Assembly: GCF_036687315.1 (NCBI RefSeq)
Contig: NZ_CP144683.1
Span: forward strand, 248,001-312,000
Reading direction: 5' to 3'
Origin: Sphingopyxis sp. TUF1
Lineage (GTDB): Bacteria > Pseudomonadota > Alphaproteobacteria > Sphingomonadales > Sphingomonadaceae
DNA: 64,000 nucleotides
Shown here piece after piece: positions 44,650 to 53,849 of this stretch (its first letter is position 1; each line of letters opens with the position of its first letter). The notes below the pieces were generated by a model, which did not search any database, was not told where the DNA came from, and was given only the letters and a program-made list of their open reading frames with translations. The translations under genes were made by a program, and so were the position numbers.

Positions 44650-46374
44650 TCAACCGCTAGCCGCGCCGCCCTCCGCCTGCTTGATCGCATCGGCCATGCG
44701 CTCTGCGATCATTATTACGGGAATATTGAGATTGGCGCGCGGGATGGTCGGCATGATCGAAGCGTCGATGACGCGGAGACCTTCCACACCGTGAACGCGT
44801 CCGTCGGTCGGTGAAACGACGGCGTATCGGTCCCTGGCGGCGCCCATCTGGCAGGTGCCGGCAGGGTGCCACTGTCCAAAGACTCCGGCGCGGGCGAAAG
44901 CCTCGATTTCATTCCGGTCAGCGATGAAATGCTCCAACGACCGGCCGCCGCCGATAAAGGTTTTCACGAAGCGGGGTTGCAGGCCGGGTATCGCATCGAG
45001 GAGCAGCGCGACGGGGGCCGTCATCAAATAATTTGGTAAACCTCGGCGTCCGAGCCGCTTCGCCCAGCCGCTATAGCTCGATGGCGAGGGTGCCACGATA
45101 TGGGGTCGCATTTCGGGAGAAGCGGCGACCCCGGCCATCATGATGGTGGAATGCACCAAGCGGTCGAGATCGCGTTTGTCGGAGAACCAATTGAAGTTGG
45201 CGATCACGGCGCTTGAGTGATGCCTATCCTCCAGGTCGACAAATCCTCGCGAATAGGGCTTGTTAATCCAGTAGAGAAGCGTGCCGATTTGGTCGCCCAG
45301 GGGATGCCAGGCGGACTTTGCGGCGACCATCGCGAACATGTCGCCGTCATCGCATCCCTCCACCCGCGAGGAGTATCGGAAGCCGATATGGCTGTGGCGG
45401 CGCGTCTTGCCGCGAAGCCGAGCATGGGGCCGAATGAAAGCCGAAAGCGAAAGACCGGGATGCTCCTGAAGATTTTGTCCGACGCCGGGGCGATCCGCCA
45501 CGAGGTTTATTCCCAGCATCTGCAGGCGCGGGGCTGCGCCTATCCCTGCCCGCATGAGGATCGCGGGCGATTGGAGAGCCCCGGCGGCCAAAATGACCTC
45601 GCGAGCGGCTATATCCCGTCGGTCGCTGCCTCCTCCGATCGAAACGCCCACTACTTTGCGATCGACAAGTGCGAGACCAGTTATCTCGGTGTCGGCCATA
45701 ATAAGGAGGTTAGGCCGCCGGCGCACCGCCTCGGTCAGATAGCCACGCGCTGCGGAAACACGATGCGTGCCGTCGTTCGACAAGCTCAGCGGAAACACCC
45801 CGTCGTCGGCAGACCCATTCTGGTCTTCGAGCGCCGAATATCCGAGGTCGAGCAGCGCGCGTTCCGCGGCCAGGGTGAAGCCGGGCCACTGCTCCCTCGG
45901 AATGCGGTGAATAGCGATCGGGCCGTCGGACCCGTGGAGGGGACCCGAGAAATCGAGATCGCGCTCGAGCTTTCTGAAATAGGGCAGGACGGACTCCCAA
46001 CGCCACCCCCTGGCCCCGCCGGCGTCCCATTCGTCATAATCCGCCGGCGTTCCGCGATTGGCAGCCTGGCCGTTGATGCTCGACCCGCCGCCGACGATCT
46101 TTGGTTGATCATAAGCCTTCGGCTCGGGGTGGGCAGAGGGGTCATTGCCGGTGAGCGGCAGGTTACGCGCGCGAGTCGTCGACCAATGGTTGGCCCGATC
46201 GAAGGCGACGACTCCCGGATACATGTCGAGGAATTCCGGCGGTTCCTGTCCTGGCGCCAGATCCCGGCCTGCTTCGATCAGCACGATATTCAGGCGGGGA
46301 TCTTCGGAAAGCCGACTGGCGAGCACGCATCCCGCACTGCCGCCCCCGACGATGATATAGTCGATCCTCTCCAT
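44650..46374 (-). CDS. GMC-family oxidoreductase (choline/glucose dehydrogenase type)
   Basis: The 574-residue flavoprotein has the FAD motif YIIVGGGSAGCVLASRL, GMC signature 1 (KIVGGGSSINGQAANRG), signature 2 (GALQSPAILMRAGIG) and the active-site His in FGQWHPAGTCQMG. NLNIPVIMIAERMADAI ends it. It oxidises an alcohol or sugar hydroxyl. There is no signal peptide. Its ATG overlaps the SDR stop upstream (ATGA), and it is the fifth full gene of the run that starts with the enolase-superfamily gene. Confidence 0.93.
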   Translation of the reverse strand: MERIDYIIVGGGSAGCVLASRLSEDPRLNIVLIEAGRDLAPGQEPPEFLDMYPGVVAFDRANHWSTTRARNLPLTGNDPSAHPEPKAYDQPKIVGGGSSINGQAANRGTPADYDEWDAGGARGWRWESVLPYFRKLERDLDFSGPLHGSDGPIAIHRIPREQWPGFTLAAERALLDLGYSALEDQNGSADDGVFPLSLSNDGTHRVSAARGYLTEAVRRRPNLLIMADTEITGLALVDRKVVGVSIGGGSDRRDIAAREVILAAGALQSPAILMRAGIGAAPRLQMLGINLVADRPGVGQNLQEHPGLSLSAFIRPHARLRGKTRRHSHIGFRYSSRVEGCDDGDMFAMVAAKSAWHPLGDQIGTLLYWINKPYSRGFVDLEDRHHSSAVIANFNWFSDKRDLDRLVHSTIMMAGVAASPEMRPHIVAPSPSSYSGWAKRLGRRGLPNYLMTAPVALLLDAIPGLQPRFVKTFIGGGRSLEHFIADRNEIEAFARAGVFGQWHPAGTCQMGAARDRYAVVSPTDGRVHGVEGLRVIDASIMPTIPRANLNIPVIMIAERMADAIKQAEGGAASG

Positions 46375-47132
46375 CAGCCGATCCAGAAACCGCCGTTTAC
46401 GTTGAGGGTTGCGCCGGTGATGTAGGCCGCTTCGTCAGATGCGAGAAAAGCGACCGCGTGACCGATTTCTTCCGGCTCCGCAAGGCGGCCGAGCGGGATA
46501 TCCTCGACGACGCGGTCTCGAACCTCGGCAGGCATATGGGTTCGGATCAGATCCGTGTCCACGACCCCGGGGGCAATTGCGTTGACCGTGATCCCGGTCC
46601 GCGCCATCTGACGCGCAAGCGTGCGGGCAAAACCAAGCATTCCTCCTTTCGTCGTACCATAATGGATGCCGCCGTTCATGGCGCCGCGATGTGCAACCAC
46701 CGACGAGGTGCAGATTATGCGACCGTAGCGCCTCTCGATCATGGCTGGCAGAACGGCCTTCGAGAACAAGAAGGCGCTTTTCAGATTGACCGCAATGAGC
46801 CGGTCCCAATCTTCCTCACCCAGATCAAGAATGGAGACCGCCTGGTCCATCCCCGCGTTGTTGACGAGAATATCGATTGTCCCGAAACTCTCGAGGGTGC
46901 GAGCGACAATTGCGGCGACATCCGATGACGAAGACGCGTCCCCGGGGGCCGCCATGCCACGCTCTCCAATTTTTTCGGCCTGGCGATGAGCCCGCGCCGG
47001 GTCGATGTCGTTTACGACGACGTGGGCGCCGCGCCCCGCGAGTTCGCTGGCGATCGCGGCGCCGATGCCATTGCCCGCGCCCGACACAATCGCGACCCGG
47101 CCCGCGAGAGATGTGCGTGTCTCAACTTTCAT
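46374..47132 (-). CDS. SDR-family dehydrogenase
   Basis: The 252-residue short-chain dehydrogenase has the cofactor motif IVSGAGNGIGAAIAS, the NNAG motif ILVNNAGMD and the catalytic Ser and Tyr-x3-Lys in ICTSSVVAHRGAMNGGIHYGTTKGG. The C-terminal FLASDEAAYITGATLNVNGGFWIG is typical of FabG-like and sugar 1-dehydrogenase SDRs. Acting on a sugar C1 it would give a lactone for the SMP-30 domain. AAGGAA precedes the start. It is co-transcribed with the GMC gene (4-bp overlap) and the MFS gene (45-bp gap). Confidence 0.92.
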   Translation of the reverse strand: MKVETRTSLAGRVAIVSGAGNGIGAAIASELAGRGAHVVVNDIDPARAHRQAEKIGERGMAAPGDASSSSDVAAIVARTLESFGTIDILVNNAGMDQAVSILDLGEEDWDRLIAVNLKSAFLFSKAVLPAMIERRYGRIICTSSVVAHRGAMNGGIHYGTTKGGMLGFARTLARQMARTGITVNAIAPGVVDTDLIRTHMPAEVRDRVVEDIPLGRLAEPEEIGHAVAFLASDEAAYITGATLNVNGGFWIG

Positions 47133-47177
47133 AATCAGTGATTTCCTTAATTTTGTGAGGCTCTCGTTCGGCCCTCT

Positions 47178-48467
47178 TCAGCGCGCTTGCGCCGGGGCGC
47201 TGCGAGCCCGATTGCGTCCGATCACGACGATCAGAATGACCGCCGACAGCGGATGAAGGACCGCAAGGCCGGCAAAGAGGCCCGAATAATCGAACTGGGC
47301 CAAGATAAAACCTGCCGCCAAGTTGAGGATAAGCGACGTGGTCGCGCCAACGGCACCCAGCATTCCCACGGCCGAGGCATTGACCTTGACCGGGAAGAGC
47401 CCGGCCAAAAGGACGTTGAACCCGACGAACCAGGTTTGACAAACGGTGATCACGACCGTGATGATCAGGAGCGCGACGGCTGGGCTGGACGTCATGGTGA
47501 TGAGGGCGCCGAGCGGCATGAGCGCCGCGGTAAAGCCGAAAAGGGCGAGCTGGACCCGGATCGGGTCCCTGCCCCGCACCACGAGACGGTCGACGGCTCG
47601 ACCGAGAATGAGGCATGTCAGAATCGCGACGATATAGGGAAGTCCGCCGACAAGTCCCAGCTCGGAAAGCGACAGCCCGACCCTTTCCTGAAGATAGCCG
47701 GGAATCCAGAACAGGTAGAAATACCAGACGGGATCGCTGAGCATGCGAACTGCGATAATGGCCCAGTAGCGCTTATCGCGCAGCAGACCCTTTATCGGGG
47801 AGGATTCAGCATCGTCCGGCGATAGGGAATCTCTACGTATGCCGGCCTCCATTTCCTCCCGCGGCGCCTCGTGCCCGGTATCCGCGAACCACCATGCGAT
47901 TGCGATCGCGATACCGATGACGCCAGGGATGATGAACGCGGCGCGCCAGCCGATGCCGGTGGTCATCAGGGCAACGAGCATCGGTGCAAGGACCGCTCCG
48001 ACATTGCCGGCAGGGGTGACAATACTGAGCGCGAGCGTCCGTCGCTCGACGGGGACCCAATTGAGAATTGCGCGCTGCAGGATTGGGAAAACGCCCGGCT
48101 CCGCTGTACCAAGGGCGGCGCGCGAGGCGGCCAGTTGCGCAAAACTGTGGGACAGTCCGGATGCGATATTGGCCAGGGACCAGCCGATGGCGAAAATCGT
48201 CATGCAAATCCGCGTGCCATATCGTTCGACCAGCCGTCCACTCACGACATACATGACAATGTACGGCAGCATAAAAGCGAACGTCAGAAGCGAATATGCC
48301 GTGTCGTCGAAATCGAGTTCGGCCTTCACGATCGGTTTCAGAATGGAGAGCGTCTGGCGATCGAAATAGTTGAGGACGACGAGGCTCATGAGAAGCCCGA
48401 GGATCACCCATATCTTCAGCGGCAGTTTCTTGACCGTCGGCGCGCCTGCATTCTCTTCGCTGTTCAT
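47178..48467 (-). CDS. MFS transporter, ExuT-like (anion:cation symporter group)
   Basis: The 429-residue protein has twelve predicted spans. The first cytoplasmic-to-membrane motif, WVILGLLMSLVVLNYFDRQTLSILKPIV, is the hallmark of the ACS family that takes up hexuronates, galactonate and similar acids. RLVERYGTRICM is the loop 2-3 motif. A charged loop lies between helices 6 and 7. Substrate preference for a sugar acid is inferred from family and neighbours. ATG 48467 shares a base with the stop of the upstream gene (TGATG). Confidence 0.92.
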   Translation of the reverse strand: MNSEENAGAPTVKKLPLKIWVILGLLMSLVVLNYFDRQTLSILKPIVKAELDFDDTAYSLLTFAFMLPYIVMYVVSGRLVERYGTRICMTIFAIGWSLANIASGLSHSFAQLAASRAALGTAEPGVFPILQRAILNWVPVERRTLALSIVTPAGNVGAVLAPMLVALMTTGIGWRAAFIIPGVIGIAIAIAWWFADTGHEAPREEMEAGIRRDSLSPDDAESSPIKGLLRDKRYWAIIAVRMLSDPVWYFYLFWIPGYLQERVGLSLSELGLVGGLPYIVAILTCLILGRAVDRLVVRGRDPIRVQLALFGFTAALMPLGALITMTSSPAVALLIITVVITVCQTWFVGFNVLLAGLFPVKVNASAVGMLGAVGATTSLILNLAAGFILAQFDYSGLFAGLAVLHPLSAVILIVVIGRNRARSAPAQAR

Positions 48468-48904
48468 CAATCGGATCCATCCACGATATGAGCCCCAAAA
48501 CGTGCAACGGCGCCGCGGGCAACGTCGGTATCCTCGTGGACACTTCCCGAACTGATGCCAATCGCCCCGACGACTTGACCGGCCACGCTGACCGGTTCGC
48601 CTCCGCCGAGTATCGCCACTTTGCTGCCAGCGATGCTGTCCAAGCCGAAGCCGCGCTGACCAGGCAGCGCGATCTCGGCAAGCTTTGTTGTAGCCACCCG
48701 CAATCCCGCGGCCGTCGCAGCCTTGGCGATCGCAAAATCGCCTGTGAACGGCTTCGCTCCGTCCATCCGGTGAAAGGCAAGGAGCGCGCCAGCTGCATCA
48801 ACGACCGCGATATTCTGCGGAACGCCGATCGAGTTGGATATGGCCACCGCCGCCTCCACCAGAATTTTGGCGTCAGCCGCGTCGAGCGTCGGAACTTGCA
48901 TCAT
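48467..48904 (-). CDS. GlcG/HbpS family heme-binding-like protein
   Basis: The 145-residue protein has the GlcG/HbpS fold: LDAADAKILVEAAVAISNSIGVPQNIAVVDAAGALLAFHRMDGA, GDFAIAKAATAA, GGEPVSVAGQVVGAIGISSG and DTDVARGAVARFG. It lacks a signal peptide here, and its role is unclear; members occur in glycolate, propanediol and sugar-acid loci. The start ATG 48904 (or 48901) is chosen because the longer upstream frame is arginine-rich and unlike the family. Confidence 0.88.
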   Translation of the reverse strand: MMQVPTLDAADAKILVEAAVAISNSIGVPQNIAVVDAAGALLAFHRMDGAKPFTGDFAIAKAATAAGLRVATTKLAEIALPGQRGFGLDSIAGSKVAILGGGEPVSVAGQVVGAIGISSGSVHEDTDVARGAVARFGAHIVDGSD

Positions 48905-48989
48905 AGCCGGGCCGATCAATGGCTGCGAACAGCGGGATTGACGGTTACGGCTCCTGCCGCGACGGCACGCGGTCCCGCTGCAACAATCG

Positions 48990-50192
48990 TCACTGCGCCG
49001 TCTCAAGCGCGGTGCGTGACGGGTCGGCCAAGGCTTCCTGAACGTCAGGCTCGTGGATTTCGCGGGCCCTTTCTGGGAGCGGCGCCCCCCCATGTCCGCT
49101 GCCGGAAGGAGGAAGAATACAGCCGCCGCTGTCGACGGTCAGAGCAATGCCAACATCGTCGCGCATCGGATTGATAAGATGATTGCGCTCGAAGAGCGTG
49201 AGCCGTTCGAGTCCGGCGCAGCAGTGGAGCGCAGTAGCGACACCGATGCTCGTTCCCACGCCATGCAATGCAACCTTGGCACCCGTGCGGTGCGCGAGCG
49301 CGTCGAGCCGCTGCATTCCGGTTACGCCGAGCGCTCGCGTGACATTGGGCTGAAGATATGTAATCCCAAGGTTACAAAGCCGTTCGAATGCGGTGAGCGT
49401 GAAGTCATTCTCGCCGCTGCCGATCGGACAGGGCGCTCGCTCACACAGCAACTGCAACGTGCCGAAATCCTCCGGTTCGACCGGTTCTTCCAACCAGGCG
49501 ATATCATAAGGCGCAATTGCGTCGATAAGCGCAAGCGCGCCGTCCCGGTCGTAGCTGCAATTGGCATCGAGCATAAGGGGGGTGCCGGGAGGCATGGCTT
49601 CGCGAAGCGCGCGAATATGTTCGACGTCGGTATCGGCACCGCGCCCGATCTTCAATTTAACTGCCGTGTAGCCTTGAGCAAGGAAATCGAGCGCCTTGGC
49701 GGCACTGTCGGCCGGATCGGCAAGAAACTGGACCGGACTTGCGTAAACAGGGACCGGAGCGACCGTTTCACCAAGCATTGCTGCGAGCGGCTTTCCGGCG
49801 CGCTTCGAGAGCAAATCCCAAAGCGCGATATCGAGGCCGGCGAGTGCTTCCATGGCCGGGCCGCGACTGTTTCCCATGGCAAGAAAAAACTGGTGAAATT
49901 CCGCCATCGCCTCGTCGGGCGAGGCGAGACTGGCTCGCGTCAGCGCGGGCGCGATGATTTCCTCGATAATCGCCCTGCTCGGCCGGGGGCTGGGAAGTCC
50001 GAAACATTCTCCGAACCCTTTGACGCCGTCTTCGTCGGTCACAACGACGAGTGTGGCGGCCTGTCCGGTTCGTTTGATGCGCTGAAAATGTGCCGCGGGC
50101 GCGAGCAATTCCTTCGGAACCTGACCTTCTCCGTAAATTTTGGAGAAGGGATATCGCATCTCAACGGCAACGACGGAGGCGATCTTCAGCAT
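48990..50192 (-). CDS. Enolase-superfamily dehydratase, mandelate racemase type
   Basis: The 400-residue protein has the capping domain, then a TIM barrel with VKLKIG (KxK bases), LMLDANCSY, WLEEPVEPEDF and GSGENDFT as the three metal ligands. LQPNVTRALGVTG and VALHGVGTSIG are the His-Asp dyad region. The dyad Asp is replaced by Asn (QPNV) while the His is kept. Such enzymes dehydrate sugar acids to 2-keto-3-deoxy acids, which fits the KDG kinase at 55,498. It is first of the minus-strand operon, and its start overlaps a 39-codon leader frame. Confidence 0.92.
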   Translation of the reverse strand: MLKIASVVAVEMRYPFSKIYGEGQVPKELLAPAAHFQRIKRTGQAATLVVVTDEDGVKGFGECFGLPSPRPSRAIIEEIIAPALTRASLASPDEAMAEFHQFFLAMGNSRGPAMEALAGLDIALWDLLSKRAGKPLAAMLGETVAPVPVYASPVQFLADPADSAAKALDFLAQGYTAVKLKIGRGADTDVEHIRALREAMPPGTPLMLDANCSYDRDGALALIDAIAPYDIAWLEEPVEPEDFGTLQLLCERAPCPIGSGENDFTLTAFERLCNLGITYLQPNVTRALGVTGMQRLDALAHRTGAKVALHGVGTSIGVATALHCCAGLERLTLFERNHLINPMRDDVGIALTVDSGGCILPPSGSGHGGAPLPERAREIHEPDVQEALADPSRTALETAQ

Positions 50193-50305
50193 GACGCGAG
50201 GTCTCCCAGTCGAGCCATCGTTACTCGGCTCCGCTCACGGAAGGCAAATCGGTCCGCGACGTCAAGCGCGGCACGTGCGTCGCCGAGGGAGATTCTGTTT
50301 GACAT
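50186..50305 (-). CDS. Possible 39-aa leader peptide overlapping the dehydratase start
   Basis: MSNRISLGDARAALDVADRF continues as a helical, Arg-rich peptide and stops 7 bp inside the dehydratase gene. AAAGGA stands 6 bp before its ATG, better than anything before the dehydratase itself. The frame could be a translational coupling peptide. I recognise no relative, and a chance frame cannot be excluded. Confidence 0.35.
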   Translation of the reverse strand: MSNRISLGDARAALDVADRFAFRERSRVTMARLGDLASC

Positions 50306-50327
50306 CGCGATCCTTTCGATAATATGT

Positions 50328-50350
50328 GGAATACAGTCCATATTATGGAT
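50328..50350 (+). promoter_or_regulatory. Conserved 23-bp operator box (copy 2)
   Basis: This copy has the same GGA-N6-TCC-N7-GGA layout as 34590-34612, with TGGAATACAGTCCA overlapping TCCATATTATGGA. It lies 23 bp upstream of the 39-aa leader frame, close to where a minus-strand promoter for the dehydratase operon would be, and 269 bp before the second TonB receptor. Confidence 0.65.
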
Positions 50351-50448
50351 TCTGTCAAGGATCGATTGAAATGTCAACGTGGAAATGGAGCTGAATTCGA
50401 GAGGCCTTAACCTAGCAAATTCATCGACAACGCCGCCCATTGCCTTAA

Positions 50449-50462
50449 CATTAGCGTTATCG
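50449..50462. promoter_or_regulatory. Candidate LacI-family operator (copy 2)
   Basis: CATTAGCGTTATCG matches the reverse strand of 41593-41606 (CATTAGCGCTATTG) in 12 of 14 positions and keeps the central CG. It lies 157 bp before the second TonB receptor gene. Confidence 0.5.
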
Positions 50463-50618
50463 TAGAATGGCAATTCAGAATCGTCAATCGCAAGCGGACT
50501 GGGACAGAGAATATTTGGAAAATGCTTGAAATCCGACATTATAGCGTCATATTTGAAGAACAAAATGGCGCGGCCGAGTGATCATTATCGATATTGATTC
50601 GCTGTTTGGGAGGGTGAA

Positions 50619-53600
50619 ATGAAATTCAAGGCGAAGCTGCTGGTGGCTGCATCCGCAATCCCCGTTCTGGTCGCGATTGCGGCTCCGGCCTTTGCTCAGG
50701 AACCAGCACCGGGGATGGTACGCGACGCGGGAGAGGCCAAAGGAGCTTTGTCCGGCCAGGTCCTCGACACTGCGTCGGGCACCTATTTGCGCGATGCGAT
50801 TGTCGACATTGTGTCGGCCGATGGAAAGACGCGCACCGTTACGACCGGCGAGGCAGGTGCCTATCGCGCCCAGGACCTGCCCGCCGGTGTCGCAAGAGTG
50901 ACCGTGAGCTTTGCAGGTTATGTCAGCCAAACGCTTGAAATCGAGATCCGCGGCCAAGAAACGGCGGGTCTTGATGTCGATCTGGTCCGCAGTGGACGCC
51001 ACGGTCAGGCTGCCGCCGGCAACGATATCGTCGTCAGCGCCATCCGCAATGCCAACGCCGTCGAGCTTATGGCGCAGCGTCAGGAAGTGCAAATCGCCGA
51101 TATGCTCAACACGGAAGCCTATGGGGACATCGCCGGGGGAAACCCGGCCGAGTTCATGAAATATATGCCGGGCGTCGATGTCGATGGCTCGAACGGCACG
51201 TCGGTCTACGCCTATCTTCGCGGCCTGCCAGCCGAGTTCACCCGGACGCAGTTGAACGGCATGGACATCGTCTCGGCCAACGCAGCCACGGCGACGGGCT
51301 ATTCCAGTGCCGCCGCCGCTGCACGCATATTCAATTACGAGACGATCTCCATGTCCGCGATCGACTCGGTGACGACCTACAAAACGACTGCGGCAGATCA
51401 GAATGCGGATGCGCCTGCGGGGATCATAGACCTTCGAACCAAGAGGGCCTATGATCGCAAAAAGCCGCTCTTCATTGTGTCGGTCGAAGGCTTCACCCAC
51501 GAGAATATGTGGGACAAATACAAGAATATCGGTCCCGATACCGGCGGCTGGGGCAACAAGCGCTTCCTTCCTAACGCCTCGCTCTTCTATTCGAACAGCT
51601 TCTTCGATCGTCGGCTCGGCGTGATGTTTTCGCTTGGCTATAACGATCAATATATCGAGCGCGAGCAGATCACGCTCGATCGGCAATATACCCAGTCGGC
51701 CAACGCGCCCTACCCACTCGAATTTTATCGCATGCAGGGGCAAACAGGCGCGCGGCGAACCATCCGTCGCACCGCCTCATTGGTGCTCGACTTTAAGGCG
51801 ACCGATAATTTCAACCTGTCGCTCCTTGCCACAGGCTATCGCGGCAACATCCAGCTGCATAATCAGGTTACGACGGTGACAGCCGACACCGCCACCGGGA
51901 CCTACGGGCTGCGGAACCTCAATGGCCAGCCAGCGACCGCCCAAGACGCCCTGTCGGCCTTTCGCAGCAACCTTCCCGGAACCGTGCAATCGATCAGTTC
52001 CGCTGCAAGCGACCAGTATAAATATAACAATGGCAACGTGCTTGCCGCCAATTTTGAGTGGACGCCCGGCAAGTTCACGATTGATGGCTATTTTGCTTAT
52101 TCGGACAGCGAATCCTATTATGACTCTCCCAGTGCCGGACAGGTGACTTCCGGCCCGACGATCACGTCAACGGGCAACGCGTCGTTTGTGAAGAACAGCT
52201 CGGACCTGAACCTCGCTGACTGGACGATTACGCAGATTAGCGGGCCCGACTGGTCGAACCCTGCTTCCTATACATTCACAGGCCGCCCCGCGATCACGTT
52301 GACGACCGGCAGCTACGCCGAACTGTCAGCGCGATCGGGTGCGTTGAATGTGCGGTACGACACTGAGCTCGGTTCAGTTCCTGTTAGCTTCAAAGCGGGC
52401 GCGAAGATCACGGACATAAGCTACCTGTTCGGCAATAACGCGCTAACGAGCTATGCTTACAACGGGCCGCTGACCAACGCGCAGTTCCTTGCGCAGGCAG
52501 TCAACCTCTATACCAGCGGAATTACGAACAAGAGCAACTTCGTTATCCAGTCGCTCTCCGGATCGACTTATATCCCGTCGATCGACCTCGCCAAGCTCCT
52601 CCAGATGTATCAGGCGAATCCCGCTGAATGGACAAGCACGACAACCGCAGCGCAATATGCGACCGCAAACTACCGCAAAACCGATGTCGACGAGAATATA
52701 AAGTCGCTTTACGGAATGATTACCGCGTCGGTGACCCCGGAGCTTCAACTCAGGGCCGGATTGCGCGCCGAATGGACCGAAAATGTCGCTGACGTTTTTC
52801 AGTCGCGGCCGCTGGCCGAGGTGCGGGCATTCAGGCCTGTGGGCGCGAGCGCGAATTGCGCCGTGTCCGCAACTACAGGTGTCGCCACGACGATCCCGTG
52901 CGTCGACTATCAGTACGCAAATGGGGCATCGAAGGTAAAAGGCAGTTACTTCAACCTCTTCCCGAGCGCTTCGTTAAAATTTACCATCGGCGAGCGCAAC
53001 GAGCTCCAGGCGGGGTATAGTCGGACGATCCTGCGCGCGGGTGTGGACGCTACAGGAAGCTCGCCGACAGAAAATCTGACCGGAAGCTCGACGGGCGGGC
53101 CGCTACTCGTCGTCCCCAATCCCGGTCTTACCCCCGCAATCTCAGACAATTATTCGGTCCGGCTTTCACGCTATCTGAAGGGGGTCGGCATGTTGAACGT
53201 CGGCCTTTATTACAACCGGATCGAAGGCCTTGCGGTCGTCAAGGAATATTCCGCCGCCGAAGCCGCCGCCATCCCGGCCCTCGCGGGCTACGCCGCCGAT
53301 CCTGCCTACAATGGCTATTCGTTTTCCACTTTCACGCAGCAGGACGTGACCACGATCAAGGGCATCGAGGCTGCGTTGCAGCACAGCTTCACCTGGCTCC
53401 CGGCCCCGTTCGACGGTCTATCGCTTCGCGGCGCCTTCATGCACAATGAGCCGAACAGGAAAATTCCGCGGGTCGGCAACAATATCGGCTCGCTTGGGAT
53501 CATATACGAGAATGGGCCGGTCCGCCTCTTTGCCAATCTGTTATGGAATGACGAGAAATTCCGTTCCGACACGCCGACCTCGTTCCAGCCGCGCACAGAC

Positions 53601-53801
53601 CTTACCATTTCCGGCCGCATCAAGGTGACGAAGCATCTCGAAACCTATTTCACCGTCAACAATCTGCTCGGCCAGCCCTACAATGTAGTGACGCCGGGAA
53701 GCGCTTATCCCTCCACTGCCGCAGCCGGCATCGGCACGCATAGCGCGATCTATGTCCAGAATGGGCGTACCGGGACGATCGGCATACGCGCTCGCTTCTG
53801 A
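50619..53801 (+). CDS. TonB-dependent outer-membrane receptor (second), with N-terminal carboxypeptidase-regulatory domain
   Basis: The 1060-residue protein has a signal peptide ending APAFAQE, an extra Ig-like carboxypeptidase-regulatory domain at about 40-125 (GALSGQVLDTASGTYLRDAIV, AGAYRAQDLPAGVARVTVSF), a plug (NDIVVSAIRNANAVELMAQRQ, NPAEFMKYMPGVDVDGSNGT) and a barrel ending GTIGIRARF. It belongs to the OmpA-like-transducer/oar-related type of saccharide receptors common in sphingomonads. GGGAGGGTGA stands before the ATG. It heads an operon with PhoD and the PfkB kinase and has both operator types upstream. Confidence 0.92.
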   Translation: MKFKAKLLVAASAIPVLVAIAAPAFAQEPAPGMVRDAGEAKGALSGQVLDTASGTYLRDAIVDIVSADGKTRTVTTGEAGAYRAQDLPAGVARVTVSFAGYVSQTLEIEIRGQETAGLDVDLVRSGRHGQAAAGNDIVVSAIRNANAVELMAQRQEVQIADMLNTEAYGDIAGGNPAEFMKYMPGVDVDGSNGTSVYAYLRGLPAEFTRTQLNGMDIVSANAATATGYSSAAAAARIFNYETISMSAIDSVTTYKTTAADQNADAPAGIIDLRTKRAYDRKKPLFIVSVEGFTHENMWDKYKNIGPDTGGWGNKRFLPNASLFYSNSFFDRRLGVMFSLGYNDQYIEREQITLDRQYTQSANAPYPLEFYRMQGQTGARRTIRRTASLVLDFKATDNFNLSLLATGYRGNIQLHNQVTTVTADTATGTYGLRNLNGQPATAQDALSAFRSNLPGTVQSISSAASDQYKYNNGNVLAANFEWTPGKFTIDGYFAYSDSESYYDSPSAGQVTSGPTITSTGNASFVKNSSDLNLADWTITQISGPDWSNPASYTFTGRPAITLTTGSYAELSARSGALNVRYDTELGSVPVSFKAGAKITDISYLFGNNALTSYAYNGPLTNAQFLAQAVNLYTSGITNKSNFVIQSLSGSTYIPSIDLAKLLQMYQANPAEWTSTTTAAQYATANYRKTDVDENIKSLYGMITASVTPELQLRAGLRAEWTENVADVFQSRPLAEVRAFRPVGASANCAVSATTGVATTIPCVDYQYANGASKVKGSYFNLFPSASLKFTIGERNELQAGYSRTILRAGVDATGSSPTENLTGSSTGGPLLVVPNPGLTPAISDNYSVRLSRYLKGVGMLNVGLYYNRIEGLAVVKEYSAAEAAAIPALAGYAADPAYNGYSFSTFTQQDVTTIKGIEAALQHSFTWLPAPFDGLSLRGAFMHNEPNRKIPRVGNNIGSLGIIYENGPVRLFANLLWNDEKFRSDTPTSFQPRTDLTISGRIKVTKHLETYFTVNNLLGQPYNVVTPGSAYPSTAAAGIGTHSAIYVQNGRTGTIGIRARF

Positions 53802-53849
53802 ACCGCTTCCCCCGACATGAGGCAGGTCCGAAAAGCAGGTGATATAGAG

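Larger units (their letters stand above)
50306..50618. other. Divergent control region of the dehydratase and TonB2 operons
   Basis: This 313-bp stretch holds the second 23-bp box (50328-50350) and the second LacI-type site (50449-50462). The rest is less GC-rich than the coding DNA on either side. No supported gene is seen; a longer minus frame crosses it but covers both operator sites and looks non-coding before 50305. Confidence 0.6.
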
